Of a stretch of DNA of 64,000 nt, positions 36,259 through 44,742 are shown in pieces. Positions within the stretch are counted from its first letter, which is position 1, and the number at the start of each line of letters is the position of its first letter. The notes under the pieces were generated by a model. That model did no database searches and was not told where the DNA came from. It saw nothing but the letters and a program-made list of their open reading frames with translations. Both the position numbers and the translations under genes were made by a program. This stretch comes from Firmicutes bacterium ASF500 (GTDB taxonomy: Bacteria; Bacillota; Clostridia; Oscillospirales; Oscillospiraceae): contig CP097573.1 in NCBI GenBank assembly GCA_000492175.2, forward strand, positions 868,001 through 932,000. The letters are read 5' to 3'.

Positions 36259-36453
36259 ATGGAACACGCACAGCGAGAACTGGTCCGCGTCCTTCTGGAG
36301 ACAGTCTACACCCGAGGCCTTTTGTCGAAAAACGCCTATTTGAACGCGGTGGATTTGGTTTATTCCGTGGCGGATATTCCCCCGTTTTTCTGGTATCCTG
36401 TATGCTTGGCAGAGGAGGCGAGCGGACTTGAATGTGCTCCAGGTACGCCGTGA
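36259..36453 (+). CDS. Small SHOCT-like protein upstream of the recombinase
   Basis: A 64-residue protein: ELVRVLLETVYTRGLLSKNA, then YLNAVDLVYSVADIPPFF. A short helix-turn-helix-like pair with a G-L-L-S turn resembles SHOCT-type small proteins often found just before serine recombinases. It overlaps the recombinase start by 26 bases, which suggests coupling or a role as a directionality factor. GAGGTGAG lies 5 bases before the ATG. Confidence 0.6.
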   Translation: MEHAQRELVRVLLETVYTRGLLSKNAYLNAVDLVYSVADIPPFFWYPVCLAEEASGLECAPGTP

Positions 36454-38164
36454 ACTGCGCAATGGAAAGACCATCTTCGACCTGCCCCTGCGGGTGACCT
36501 TCTACGCCAGAGTTTCCACCGACAAGGACGAGCAGATCAACAGCCTGGAAAACCAGGTGCAGTATTACACCGAGCTGATTCAATCAAAACCCAGTTGGGT
36601 CTTTGTGCCGGGGTACATCGACGAGGGCATTTCCGGCGCCAGCACCAAAAAGCGGGACAGCTTCCTGCGGATGATAAAGGACGCCAAAGGGGGGCGGTTC
36701 GACTTCATCATCACCAAGGAGATCTCCCGCTTTTCCCGCTCCACCCTGGACAGCATCAAATACACCCAGGAGCTGCTGGAACACGACGTGGGGGTGCTGT
36801 TCCAGAACGACAACATCAACACCCTGGACAGCGACAGCGAGTTCCGCCTGGTGGTCATGGCCGGGGTGGCTCAGGACGAGGTTCGCAAGCTGTCTGAGCG
36901 GCTGAAATTCGGCTTCCGGCAGGCCATCAAGAACGGCCATGTGCTGGGTAACGACAAGCTGTGGGGGTACGACAAAAAGGACTGCGTCCTCACCATCAAT
37001 GAGGAGGAGGCCCAGGTGGTGCGGCGGATCTTCGACCTCTACGCCAACCAGCAGATGGGCATCCGGCGCATTTCTCAGACGCTGCTGGACGAGGGCTTTA
37101 CCAGCCGAAAGGGCAACGCTTTCAACGTGCTGACCATCCGGCACATCCTCCGCAACCCCAAGTACAAGGGCTGGTACTGCGCCAACAAGTCCCAGACGGT
37201 GGACTACCGGAGCAAGCGGAAAATCTTTCTGGACGAGAGCGAGTGGGTGATGTACCCCGACCCGTCCGTTCCCGCTATCGTGTCCGAGGAGCTGTGGGAC
37301 CGGGCCAACGCCCTGTATAAGCGGCGCAGCCAGCAGATGATGTCCCACCAGAGCGGGGCGGAGTTCCACAACCGCTACCCCTACAGTGGAAAAATCGTCT
37401 GCGAGGAGCACGGCGTCAGCTTCCACCGGCAGGTATTGAAAAGCGCCAAGGGGGACAGGGAGGCCTGGCAGTGCCGGGAGTACCGGAACCGGGGCCGGGC
37501 GGCCTGCTCCGCCCCCCAGCTCTACACCGCCGAGCTGGACCGGATTATGGCCGGCATTTTTGACCAGATGGTCCAGAACAAGCAGGCTGTCATTGACGCG
37601 GTGGTAACCATTCTCCAGTCCGTCCCCGATGAGCACGACTACGGACAGGACCTTCGGCGCATTGAGGAGGACCTGTCCGCTCTCCAGGCAAAAAAAGACC
37701 GCCTGTTGGAGATGAACATTGAAGGCGTAATCTCTACGGCGGAGTTCAAACAGCGTAACGATGGATTCAACAATCAGGCCAAAGCCCTGGAGGAGAGGCG
37801 GACTGTACTCCAAGCGGAAGCGGAAAAGGGTTTGGGAACAGCCGCGCGTCTGGACGAAATACGCGATGCGCTGGAGGAGGAGCTAGCCTTCCGAAACGGA
37901 GTCAATTCCGCTCTGGTCACCACGATTTTAGACAAAATCGTGGTCAAAAAATGCAGCACGAAGGAGGTACTGCATCTGGACGTCTACTTAAAATCTGGCG
38001 GCCCCTGGAGGGCCGTTTTTGACCGGGAAAATTCCTCCTTCCGCTGTAACCCTTCTTCACAATGTGCGCCACCAGGCGCAGGTTGTGTTCCACAAGGATG
38101 TTTCGGGCCTCCAAATCTCCTTGGGCACAGCGCTCCAGGCACTCCTTTTCCTCCGCGGCCTTGA
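36428..38164 (+). CDS. spoIVCA: Serine recombinase of the sigK element (SpoIVCA-like)
   Basis: A 578-residue recombinase. The resolvase domain has [20 protein letters not shown] with the catalytic Ser, and [20 protein letters not shown]. The recombinase domain includes [21 protein letters not shown] zinc-ribbon region follows, then a coiled coil near residues 420-480 and the tail [20 protein letters not shown]. It begins with TTG at 36428 after GAGGAGG. The frame crosses the att site at 38056, and its last 35 codons are antisense sigK. In the excised circle the frame would instead end SLTEQAKG...MYACWL after 569 residues. It is the best candidate to rebuild sigK in the mother cell. Confidence 0.9.
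   Translation: MNVLQVRRELRNGKTIFDLPLRVTFYARVSTDKDEQINSLENQVQYYTELIQSKPSWVFVPGYIDEGISGASTKKRDSFLRMIKDAKGGRFDFIITKEISRFSRSTLDSIKYTQELLEHDVGVLFQNDNINTLDSDSEFRLVVMAGVAQDEVRKLSERLKFGFRQAIKNGHVLGNDKLWGYDKKDCVLTINEEEAQVVRRIFDLYANQQMGIRRISQTLLDEGFTSRKGNAFNVLTIRHILRNPKYKGWYCANKSQTVDYRSKRKIFLDESEWVMYPDPSVPAIVSEELWDRANALYKRRSQQMMSHQSGAEFHNRYPYSGKIVCEEHGVSFHRQVLKSAKGDREAWQCREYRNRGRAACSAPQLYTAELDRIMAGIFDQMVQNKQAVIDAVVTILQSVPDEHDYGQDLRRIEEDLSALQAKKDRLLEMNIEGVISTAEFKQRNDGFNNQAKALEERRTVLQAEAEKGLGTAARLDEIRDALEEELAFRNGVNSALVTTILDKIVVKKCSTKEVLHLDVYLKSGGPWRAVFDRENSSFRCNPSSQCAPPGAGCVPQGCFGPPNLLGHSAPGTPFPPRP
38046..38060. other. Right attachment site of the sigK element
   Basis: Plus strand GTAACCCTTCTTCAC. The sigK codons GTG AAG lie on the minus strand at 38055-38060. 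The TT at 38056-38057 is matched with 15797-15798. The arm before it (TTCCGCTGTAACCC) is the recombinase 3' end and is echoed at 29151-29166. Confidence 0.8.
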
Positions 38165-38252
38165 GGGGGCGTGGGAAGGAGCCTCCGCCGCCGGACAGGC
38201 GGAGGGTGAAGAACAGGCCGTTCATCATCAGGTAAATGACTGGCGACAACAA
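38058..38252 (-). CDS. sigK: sigK, 5' part: N-terminal 65 residues of sigma-K
   Basis: Reads [20 protein letters not shown], then [20 protein letters not shown] and [15 protein letters not shown], the typical start of sigma-K up to region 2. The hydrophobic first 20 residues may be a short pro-sequence. The TTG at 38252 fits the GGAGG 8 bases upstream better than a GTG at 38261 or the ATG at 38228. In the integrated state the frame runs on past the att site into antisense recombinase and stops at 37944, giving a useless tail. The partner is at 15298-15798. Confidence 0.9.
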
Positions 38253-38310
38253 TATAAACACCTCCGCCCTACCCTATTCCCTTCTGGCACGTCCCTATGC
38301 GAAAAAGCTC

Positions 38311-38339
38311 GGAGGTCTGGCAGCTTTTGCCAGACCTCC
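38311..38339. terminator. Bidirectional terminator between YhcH-type gene and sigK
   Basis: GGAGGTCTGGCA (38311-38322) pairs perfectly with TGCCAGACCTCC (38328-38339). T-rich runs follow on both strands. Confidence 0.8.
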
Positions 38340-38344
38340 GTCTT

Positions 38345-38794
38345 TTAAACCTTGACCTTGACCACGCACTTGCGGCAGGGGGCGGGCTTTCCGTCCAAAG
38401 CGATGCCGGGGGCGTGGGCGTCCCCGGGCCAGAGGACTGTGAAGCGGTCTCCGGCCAGCAGGAGCCGGCTCAGGGGGCCGTTGTAAAACCAGATATCCCC
38501 CTCGGGGCGGGCCTCCACCTCCCGGTCCATCTCCTCCAGAGGGCCGACGCCCATCAGCTCCCCGCCGGAGATCAGGAACTGGATGTCGATATATTTTTTG
38601 TGGGCCTCGGGGGTGTCGTTGACCGGCTTGGTGTCGTAGCTCTGGAGCATGAAAAACAGGTCGCCGCCGTCCACCTCATAGCGGCCGTCCTCCATGCGGG
38701 AGAAATCCGTGTCCCGCAGCAGCTCCAGACCCTTCATCACCCCGGGGTGAATCCCCCGGTAGGACTCCAGGTGCGCCAGTGTATCATAGATCAT
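38345..38794 (-). CDS. YhcH/YjgK/YiaL family protein
   Basis: A 149-residue cupin of the DUF386 family, related to EbgC and TabA, thought to act on sugars or sialic acid derivatives, perhaps as an anomerase. It has HKKYIDIQFLISGGELMGVG and FTVLWPGDAHAPGI, with metal-binding His, Glu and His. AGGAGGA precedes the ATG. It lies downstream of the response regulator of the sugar-uptake locus and may belong to it. Confidence 0.85.
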   Translation of the reverse strand: MIYDTLAHLESYRGIHPGVMKGLELLRDTDFSRMEDGRYEVDGGDLFFMLQSYDTKPVNDTPEAHKKYIDIQFLISGGELMGVGPLEEMDREVEARPEGDIWFYNGPLSRLLLAGDRFTVLWPGDAHAPGIALDGKPAPCRKCVVKVKV

Positions 38795-38885
38795 GCTGTT
38801 ATCCTCCTGTTCCCGGGGAGGGCCCCTCCCCGCTCTTTCCCCCAGTATAGCCCAGGAGGGCGGGGGATGGCAAGGGCAAATTGCG

Positions 38886-39635
38886 TTACCGCCCGCAGTG
38901 GGTGTTGCGCCACTCCCCCGCCGAGCTCCCCTCCAGCTTTTTGAACACCCGGGAGAAATGGGCGGTGTCGGCGTAGCCCACCCGCTCGGCCACCTTGCTG
39001 ATCCGCAGGGAGGGGTCCTCCATCAGGTCCTTGGCCCGCTGCACCCGCTCCGCGTTGAGCAGGTCGTAGAAGGACTGGCCCAGGTGCTTATTGAGCAGCT
39101 TGGACAGGTGCCACTGGCTGACATAGCAGTGACCGGCCACATCCTGGAGGGACAGGTGCTGGGCGTAGTGCTCCCCGATGTAGGCCTGGGCCTGACGGAC
39201 CAGGAAGCTGTTGGGGTCCTCCTCCCCCGGCTGGGGCTGGGGCTCCTCCTCGGGGGGCAGGCGGTCCAGGACGCCGGTCATGTAGTCCAGGGCCTCGTTC
39301 AGCTCGTCCATCTTGGAGGGCTTGAGGAGAAAGCGGGACACGCCCAGACGGATGGCCCGCTGGGCATATTCAAAGTCCCGATAGCCGGTGAGCACGGCGA
39401 TCTGCATACGGGGAAACTCCCCCTTCAGACCGGCCAGCATGGTCAGGCCGTCCTCTCCGGGCATTTTGATGTCGGTAAACAGGATATCCGGCCTGTGCCG
39501 CCGGATGGCCTGGGCTCCCGAGGCGGCGTCCTGGGCCAGCGCCGCCACCTGACAGCCGTGGGCCTCCCAGTCCACCACCTTTTGCAGGCCCTCTGTGATG
39601 ATGGCCTCGTCGTCTATAAGAACGACCTTATACAC
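38886..39635 (-). CDS. YesN-type response regulator with AraC DNA-binding domain
   Basis: A 249-residue regulator. The receiver domain starts YKVVLIDDEAIITEGL with the phospho-acceptor in ILFTDIKMPGEDGL and the conserved Lys in FLLKPSK. The C-terminal AraC domain has LSLQDVAGHCYVSQWHLSKL and ISKVAERVGYADTAHFSRVF. The GTG at 39635 is chosen because GGGAGGTG precedes it. Its partner kinase is at 43008-44693, on the other side of the ABC genes. Confidence 0.9.
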   Translation of the reverse strand: MYKVVLIDDEAIITEGLQKVVDWEAHGCQVAALAQDAASGAQAIRRHRPDILFTDIKMPGEDGLTMLAGLKGEFPRMQIAVLTGYRDFEYAQRAIRLGVSRFLLKPSKMDELNEALDYMTGVLDRLPPEEEPQPQPGEEDPNSFLVRQAQAYIGEHYAQHLSLQDVAGHCYVSQWHLSKLLNKHLGQSFYDLLNAERVQRAKDLMEDPSLRISKVAERVGYADTAHFSRVFKKLEGSSAGEWRNTHCGR

Positions 39636-39729
39636 AGCAGTCCACCTCCCGGCCTGATCTCGTTCCAAATAGGGGCGGATCATACTCCGCCATGCACATT
39701 ATACCTGACGCGATGTGTCCGCGCAACCC

Positions 39730-40584
39730 CTACCCCTTGATGGCCCCGGCGGTCAGTCCCTTGATGATGTGCTTTTGCAGGGCGACATAGACAACGAGCA
39801 CCGGCACCACGATGAGCACTACCGAGGCGGCCATCAGGCCGTAGTCCACCCCCGCCTGGGAGCTGATCTCGTTGAGCAGCAGGGTGATGGTCTTCTCCCG
39901 GGGGGTTCGGAGGAAGAAATTCTGGGTGAACAGGTCGTTATAGCTCCACAGGAAGGAGAAGATAGCCACCGTGGCAAAGGAGGACTTGGCCGCCGGCATG
40001 ATGATGTGGAAATACACCTGGAACACGCTGCATCCGTCCATATAGGCGCTCTCCTCCAGCTCCATGGGCACCGACTCGATAAAGCCCATGAGCACGATGA
40101 TGGCGAAGCACAGGTTGCCGGCAATCTGGGGCAGGATGACCGCCGCCAGACTGAGCCACCGGCTGCCGCTGCTGGCGATCCCCCAGGCGGCCTCCATGCG
40201 GAACACGGGGATGATAGTGGAGAACACGGGGAACATCATGCCCGCCATGATAAGGCTGTAGCACACCCCCCGCAGCTTGAAGCGGAAGCGGACCAGCCCG
40301 TAGGCGGCAAAGCCGGCGATGAGCACCACCGCGATGGTGACGGCAATAGAGACGATCAGGCTGTTCATGTAGGCGCTGCCGAAGTCGAACCGCTCCATGG
40401 CCTTGCCGTAGTTCCCCATGGTAAAGCCGTTCCCCGGCAGAGGGATGGAGAAGGAGTCCTTGCGGATGAGGCCCCGCTCCCGGAAGGAGTTGAGAATGAC
40501 CCAGACGAAGGGGTACAGGGTGGTCAGGGCCCAGAAGGTAAGGACCGCATAGGTACCCGCCTTGGCGGGCGAAAGCTTTTTCAT
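39730..40584 (-). CDS. ABC sugar transporter permease (MalG/UgpE type)
   Basis: A 284-residue inner-membrane permease with six predicted helices and the EAA loop MELEESAYMDGCSVFQVYFH, which contacts the ATPase. ATG at 40584 with GGGAGGA upstream. It pairs with the next permease. No ATPase gene is in this operon, so a shared MsmX-type ATPase probably drives it. A hairpin GGCGGA/TCCGCC (39674-39691) lies between this gene and the regulator. Confidence 0.9.
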   Translation of the reverse strand: MKKLSPAKAGTYAVLTFWALTTLYPFVWVILNSFRERGLIRKDSFSIPLPGNGFTMGNYGKAMERFDFGSAYMNSLIVSIAVTIAVVLIAGFAAYGLVRFRFKLRGVCYSLIMAGMMFPVFSTIIPVFRMEAAWGIASSGSRWLSLAAVILPQIAGNLCFAIIVLMGFIESVPMELEESAYMDGCSVFQVYFHIIMPAAKSSFATVAIFSFLWSYNDLFTQNFFLRTPREKTITLLLNEISSQAGVDYGLMAASVVLIVVPVLVVYVALQKHIIKGLTAGAIKG

Positions 40585-40598
40585 GTCGGTCCTCCCTC

Positions 40599-41492
40599 TC
40601 AAATGTCGTTCCGGGGCTTAAAGACCCGGTTGGCGATGTTGGAGAACAGCACACCCAGCACCACGATCAATATGGCAATGGCGGAGCCGTAGTCCACGTT
40701 CCCCCGATTGAAGGTCTGGTCATACATATAGGTGCCGGTGAGCCAGCCCTGGTCCTGGGGCATCCCCGCCCCGAACATGACCCAGGGCAGGTCAAAGACC
40801 TTCAGCGATCCGGTAATTGCCAGCACCAGGCAGGTACACAGCACGTTGCGCAGCAGGGGCAGGGTGACGTACCGCACCCGGCTCAGCCCGGTACAGCCGT
40901 CCAGGGCGGCGGCCTCGTAGAGGTCCTGGGAGATGTTATTCAGTCCGGTGACCAGAATGACAAAGTAGAAGCCCACATACTGCCACATCACCGGGGCGAA
41001 CATGGTGAACAGGAAGTGGTCCGGGTCCTTCCAGTCGATGTTCTCCGCCGTGATTCCCAGGTTCATCAGCAGCTGGTTGAGCATTCCGCCGTTGTAGAGG
41101 AAAATCAGGTTGAACATCAGGCCCAGGGCGGTGGCGGAGATGACGATGGGGAAGAAATACAGCGTCCGGAACAGCTGGGCCCCCACCCGGATGGAGTCCA
41201 CCAGCAGGGCCAGAATGAGGGCGATGCCCACCTGAAAGACCACAGTGCAGATGGTAAGCAGTACCGTGTTGCCCAGGGCGGTGCGCAGCTTGGGGTCGGT
41301 GAACAGGGCGGTATAGTTGGCGTACCAGGGGCTGTTCAGGCCCTGGGCCGGGGCCCCCAGGCCGGTGATATCAGAAAAGCTGTTGATGATGTTCTGGACA
41401 AAGGGGTAGTACAGAAACAGGATCAGGAAGACAAACGCCGGGAGCAGAAAGGCGATCAGCGGGGCTTTTTTTCGGTACAGCGTGGGGCCCAT
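40599..41492 (-). CDS. ABC sugar transporter permease (MalF/UgpA type)
   Basis: A 297-residue permease with six helices and the EAA motif DLYEAAALDGCTGLSRVRYV. It starts LYRKKAPLIAFLLPAFVFLI. AAAGGAG precedes the ATG. It ends 14 bases before its partner permease begins. Confidence 0.9.
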   Translation of the reverse strand: MGPTLYRKKAPLIAFLLPAFVFLILFLYYPFVQNIINSFSDITGLGAPAQGLNSPWYANYTALFTDPKLRTALGNTVLLTICTVVFQVGIALILALLVDSIRVGAQLFRTLYFFPIVISATALGLMFNLIFLYNGGMLNQLLMNLGITAENIDWKDPDHFLFTMFAPVMWQYVGFYFVILVTGLNNISQDLYEAAALDGCTGLSRVRYVTLPLLRNVLCTCLVLAITGSLKVFDLPWVMFGAGMPQDQGWLTGTYMYDQTFNRGNVDYGSAIAILIVVLGVLFSNIANRVFKPRNDI

Positions 41493-41515
41493 ACGATTCT
41501 CACTCCTTTATAGAG

Positions 41516-41540
41516 AAGGCCCCGCCCAAGGCGGGGCCTT
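41516..41540 (-). promoter_or_regulatory. Intercistronic hairpin after the binding-protein gene
   Basis: AAGGCCCCGCC (41516-41526) pairs with GGCGGGGCCTT (41530-41540) without a strong T-run. It probably lowers read-through so that binding protein exceeds permease. Confidence 0.7.
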
Positions 41541-41551
41541 TCCGGCCACAT

Positions 41552-42874
41552 TCAGTTGAGGGCCAGGGCGGAGGTAACGGCGTCCTCTGCGGACATCTTG
41601 CCGGTGACCACGTTCTGCACGTTGGCGAACAGGTCGGTCCGGCTCTCGCTGGTGATGGTGTCCTGCACGGGGCCGATCACGCCGGTGATGTTGGCGTTGG
41701 CGTCGGCCGCCGCCTGCTGGAGGGGATTCAGGCCGGAGGGGGAGGCGCCGTTCTTCAGGGCGGTGACCTCGGTGGTGACGAAGGTGCTCATCACGTCGTC
41801 AGAGGTCATGTGCTTGACAAACTCTACGGCGGCCGCCTGCTTGGCGGGGTCATCCCAGGCCTTCTTGGTGATGAAGTAGCCCATGGAGATGCCGCCGATG
41901 GCCTCGCTGGCCTTCCGCTCCCCCTTGGCGGGGACGTAGGAGATGGCGTAGTCGCTGAGCTGATCGCCGTAGTTGTCCACGAAGTAGTTGATCTTCCAGG
42001 AGCCGTCAATGAGGAAGGCGGCCTCGCCCTCGGCAAAGAGCTGAACGGTCTCGGCGTCGGTGGCGGTGAGGGTGTTCACGGGGAAGTAGCCCTTCTCATA
42101 CAGGTCTTTGATGTCGTTCAGGCCGGCGGCCCACTTCTGGCCCACAGCGTCGGTGGCGGAGCCGGGGATGTCCAGCTGCTCGCCCAGGGTGCCGTTGTTC
42201 ATAATGCAGAACTCGAACCAGTAATGGGGGACCTCAAACAGGGAGCAGGCGATGGGGGCGTAGCCCTTGGCCTTGATGGTCTCACAGTCGGCCAGGAACT
42301 GGTCCCAGGTGTAGTCGGGGCCGGGGACGGCCACGCCGCAGTCGGACAGCACCTTGGTGTTGACGAACATGTTCTCCCAGAAGCCGGAGGAGGGAACCGC
42401 GTAGTTTTTGCCGTCAGAGGCCACCGCCAGCATGGAGTCCCGCATGTTGTCGGCGTAGTCGGGATAAGTAGCCCGGATGGTGGCGATGTCTACCACCTTG
42501 CCCGCCTGGATGATGGGCTCAGCGTCGCTGCTGGTGAAGAAAAAGAGGACGTCGGGTTCGGTGCCGGTCTGGAAGTCGGTGAGCACCTTGGCTTTCCACT
42601 CCTCGTTGGAGGTGCCGGAGGCGTCCATAATCTTGTTGCCGGTGGCGGCCTCGTAGGAGGCGACCGCGTTCTCATAGTTGCTCCGGTTGCCGTCGTCGCC
42701 GCCGTAGGAGGTGACAACGGTCAGTTCCACACCGGCGGCGGGCTTGGCACCGGCATTGCTCTTGTCGCCGCCGGTGGCGGGGGGATTGCCGCCGGGCTTG
42801 GAGCCGCAGCCGGCCAGCAGGCCCAGGGTCAGGGCGCTGGCAAGGGCCAAAGCAAGAAGTCTGTTCTTTTTCAT
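41552..42874 (-). CDS. ABC transporter sugar-binding lipoprotein
   Basis: A 440-residue family 1 solute-binding protein. The lipoprotein signal ends LGLLAGCGSKPGG. The mature domain has VTSYGGDDGNRSNYENAVAS and later FAEGEAAFLIDGSWKINYFV, a typical hinge region of this family. The ATG at 42874 has GGAGG just upstream. It probably captures beta-linked oligosaccharides, judged from the GH94 phosphorylase nearby. The gap 42875-43007 holds a candidate -10 TATGAT for this gene. Confidence 0.9.
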   Translation of the reverse strand: MKKNRLLALALASALTLGLLAGCGSKPGGNPPATGGDKSNAGAKPAAGVELTVVTSYGGDDGNRSNYENAVASYEAATGNKIMDASGTSNEEWKAKVLTDFQTGTEPDVLFFFTSSDAEPIIQAGKVVDIATIRATYPDYADNMRDSMLAVASDGKNYAVPSSGFWENMFVNTKVLSDCGVAVPGPDYTWDQFLADCETIKAKGYAPIACSLFEVPHYWFEFCIMNNGTLGEQLDIPGSATDAVGQKWAAGLNDIKDLYEKGYFPVNTLTATDAETVQLFAEGEAAFLIDGSWKINYFVDNYGDQLSDYAISYVPAKGERKASEAIGGISMGYFITKKAWDDPAKQAAAVEFVKHMTSDDVMSTFVTTEVTALKNGASPSGLNPLQQAAADANANITGVIGPVQDTITSESRTDLFANVQNVVTGKMSAEDAVTSALALN

Positions 42875-43007
42875 GATAAAACCTCCATATTTTATTGGTC
42901 GATACGCTCTCCCTTTGTGCACTCTAATCATACACCCTTTGGAGGCAAGAACAAATAACCAAACTTGCTATTTGTTGTCCGTTGTTGTTTGGTGTAAACA
43001 ACCAAGA

Positions 43008-44693
43008 TCATGTCCGGGCCCCCACGGTGAGCCGGGCAATCACCTGGGTCCCCTCCCCCCTGGTGATGGTCAGGCCGCAGTCCGGGCCGTAGAAGATGCG
43101 TAGGCGCTGGTTCACGGTGGCGATGCCGATATTGCCCGAGGGCTCGTTCTGCGTATCGTAGTCCGGGGAGAGGAGGCAGGCAATATGCCGCTCGTCCTCC
43201 TCCGACAGACCGCCGTTGTTCTCAATCTCCAAAATCAGCCGCTCCCCCTGGCGGAGGCCCCGCAGGGATACATGTCCCTGTCCGCTGGGGCCGATGCCGT
43301 GCTCCACCGCGTTCTCAATCACCGGCTGGAGGATCAGCCGGGGAACCAGGCAGTCCATCAGCTCGTTGGGCAGGTCCACGTCCACCGTCAGCCGCTTGCC
43401 GTACCGCTCCTTGACGATGTAGAGGTAGGCGTTGACATAGGTCATCTCCTCCGCCAGCCGGACCTGGGGACTGCCCCTCCTGTCCAGGGCGGCGTCCAGC
43501 ACGGTGGACAGGGCCTCGATCATCTTGGAGGCCTTCACATCCCCGCTCATCCGGGCCTGCCAGTTGATGATCTCCAAGGTGTTGTTGAGGAAATGGGGGG
43601 TAATGTGGGCCTGGAGGGCCTTGATCTGGGCATCCCGCCGGGCTAGCTCCTCCTGATAGAGGCGGTCGAACTGGCGGCGCAGCTGGCCGGACATTTGGTT
43701 GAAGGAGTCGGTGAGGTACTGAAACTCCCGGCTCCCCGTCCCGGTCTCGATCTGACAGCCCAGCTCCCCCTGCCGGATCCGGCCCGCCCCCTCCATCAGC
43801 ACCTGGATGGGCTGGGATATCTTTTGCCGGAAAAAGCGAAAGGTGAAGGCCAGCAGGAGCAGGAGGGACAGCCCCATGGCGGGCAGCAGCCACCGGTAGC
43901 TCTCCGCCCCGGTGAGCAGGGCGGCGTAGTCCACCGAGGCTGTCCCCCGCAGGATGTAATCCCGGCTCTGGATGGTGTGCTCCAGGGCACGCCCCCCGGG
44001 CTGGGGCGGGGCGGTCCCCTTCAGGGTGAGGACCACCTCCGGCTCCAGGGACACCGACACCGCCGAAGCCCAGGGCAGAAGAGCCAGGTCCCCGAAAAAG
44101 TAGTCCGGGTCCATGGCCAGGGCCAGCACCCCGATGGGACGGTAGCCGGAGTCCATCATATTGCGCACCAGATAGACCCGGCCCTCCCGCTCCAGAAAGC
44201 CCACGTTGGTGTCCAATCCGGCGGCCAGCGCCCGCACCGCCTCCGTATCCGCCGTCCACTGCTCCCGGACCTGGTTGTGGAACAGGCCGGCGCTGCCGTT
44301 TACCACCGTGATGACCCGGTTCTCCGGGTCGTCGGCAAAGCAGAACACGCCGTAAAAAAACCGGCTGTCCGACTGATACAGGCGGCTGAACAGGGCGGAG
44401 GACCTGCGGTACAGCATGGCGTAGTTCTCATCCCGCCGGTACTGGTTCCAGCCCTCCCGAAGCTCCGGGTCGTAGGAGGGCAGGCGGGAGGCCTCCACCG
44501 CGCTGTTCACCCGGTCGGCCCCCAGCTGGAGGTTGAGCTGGAACTGCTGGTACATGGCCAGCTCCTTCTGCCGGCCCGCACCGGACAGGAGATACCAGCC
44601 CACCACCGTAGCGGCGATGACCATGGGCAGCAGCCAGCACAGCAGAATGATGAGAGACATCTGCTGCCGCAGGGAATGTGTGCGTTTCTCCAT
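43008..44693 (-). CDS. YesM-type sensor histidine kinase
   Basis: A 561-residue membrane kinase. TM helix 1 is near residues 15-35, followed by a large extracellular sensor region and TM helix 2 near residue 275. It has a HAMP domain (FRQKISQPIQVLMEGAGRIR), then the His_kinase motif ALQAHITPHFLNNTLEIINW with the phosphorylated His. The ATPase has LILQPVIENAVEHGIGPSGQ. It senses extracellular sugar or the loaded binding protein and signals to the YesN regulator at 38.9 kb. Confidence 0.92.
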   Translation of the reverse strand: MEKRTHSLRQQMSLIILLCWLLPMVIAATVVGWYLLSGAGRQKELAMYQQFQLNLQLGADRVNSAVEASRLPSYDPELREGWNQYRRDENYAMLYRRSSALFSRLYQSDSRFFYGVFCFADDPENRVITVVNGSAGLFHNQVREQWTADTEAVRALAAGLDTNVGFLEREGRVYLVRNMMDSGYRPIGVLALAMDPDYFFGDLALLPWASAVSVSLEPEVVLTLKGTAPPQPGGRALEHTIQSRDYILRGTASVDYAALLTGAESYRWLLPAMGLSLLLLLAFTFRFFRQKISQPIQVLMEGAGRIRQGELGCQIETGTGSREFQYLTDSFNQMSGQLRRQFDRLYQEELARRDAQIKALQAHITPHFLNNTLEIINWQARMSGDVKASKMIEALSTVLDAALDRRGSPQVRLAEEMTYVNAYLYIVKERYGKRLTVDVDLPNELMDCLVPRLILQPVIENAVEHGIGPSGQGHVSLRGLRQGERLILEIENNGGLSEEDERHIACLLSPDYDTQNEPSGNIGIATVNQRLRIFYGPDCGLTITRGEGTQVIARLTVGART

Positions 44694-44710
44694 ACCGGTC
44701 CCCACCTTTC

Positions 44711-44735
44711 AAAAAACCCCCGCCTGCGGCGGGGG
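44711..44735 (-). terminator. Terminator of the phosphoglucomutase gene
   Basis: CCCCCGCC (44717-44724) pairs with GGCGGGGG (44728-44735), followed on the minus strand by six T. Confidence 0.9.
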
Positions 44736-44742
44736 TCAAGTG

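Noticed and set aside
36376..36420. Sigma-E type promoter before the sigK recombinase (GGATATT at about 36376)
   Set aside because: The -10 at the right distance (GTATCCTG) matches the consensus poorly, so I do not list it as a feature.
37944..38057. Reading the sigK 5' part as an independent small protein ending at 37944
   Set aside because: Its last 38 codons are antisense to the recombinase and the protein stops inside sigma region 2, so it is best read as half of a split gene.
38259..38310. Sigma-E or sigma-K promoter before sigK (GCATAGG, then GAATAGGGTA)
   Set aside because: Spacing fits but both boxes are weak; too uncertain for a feature.
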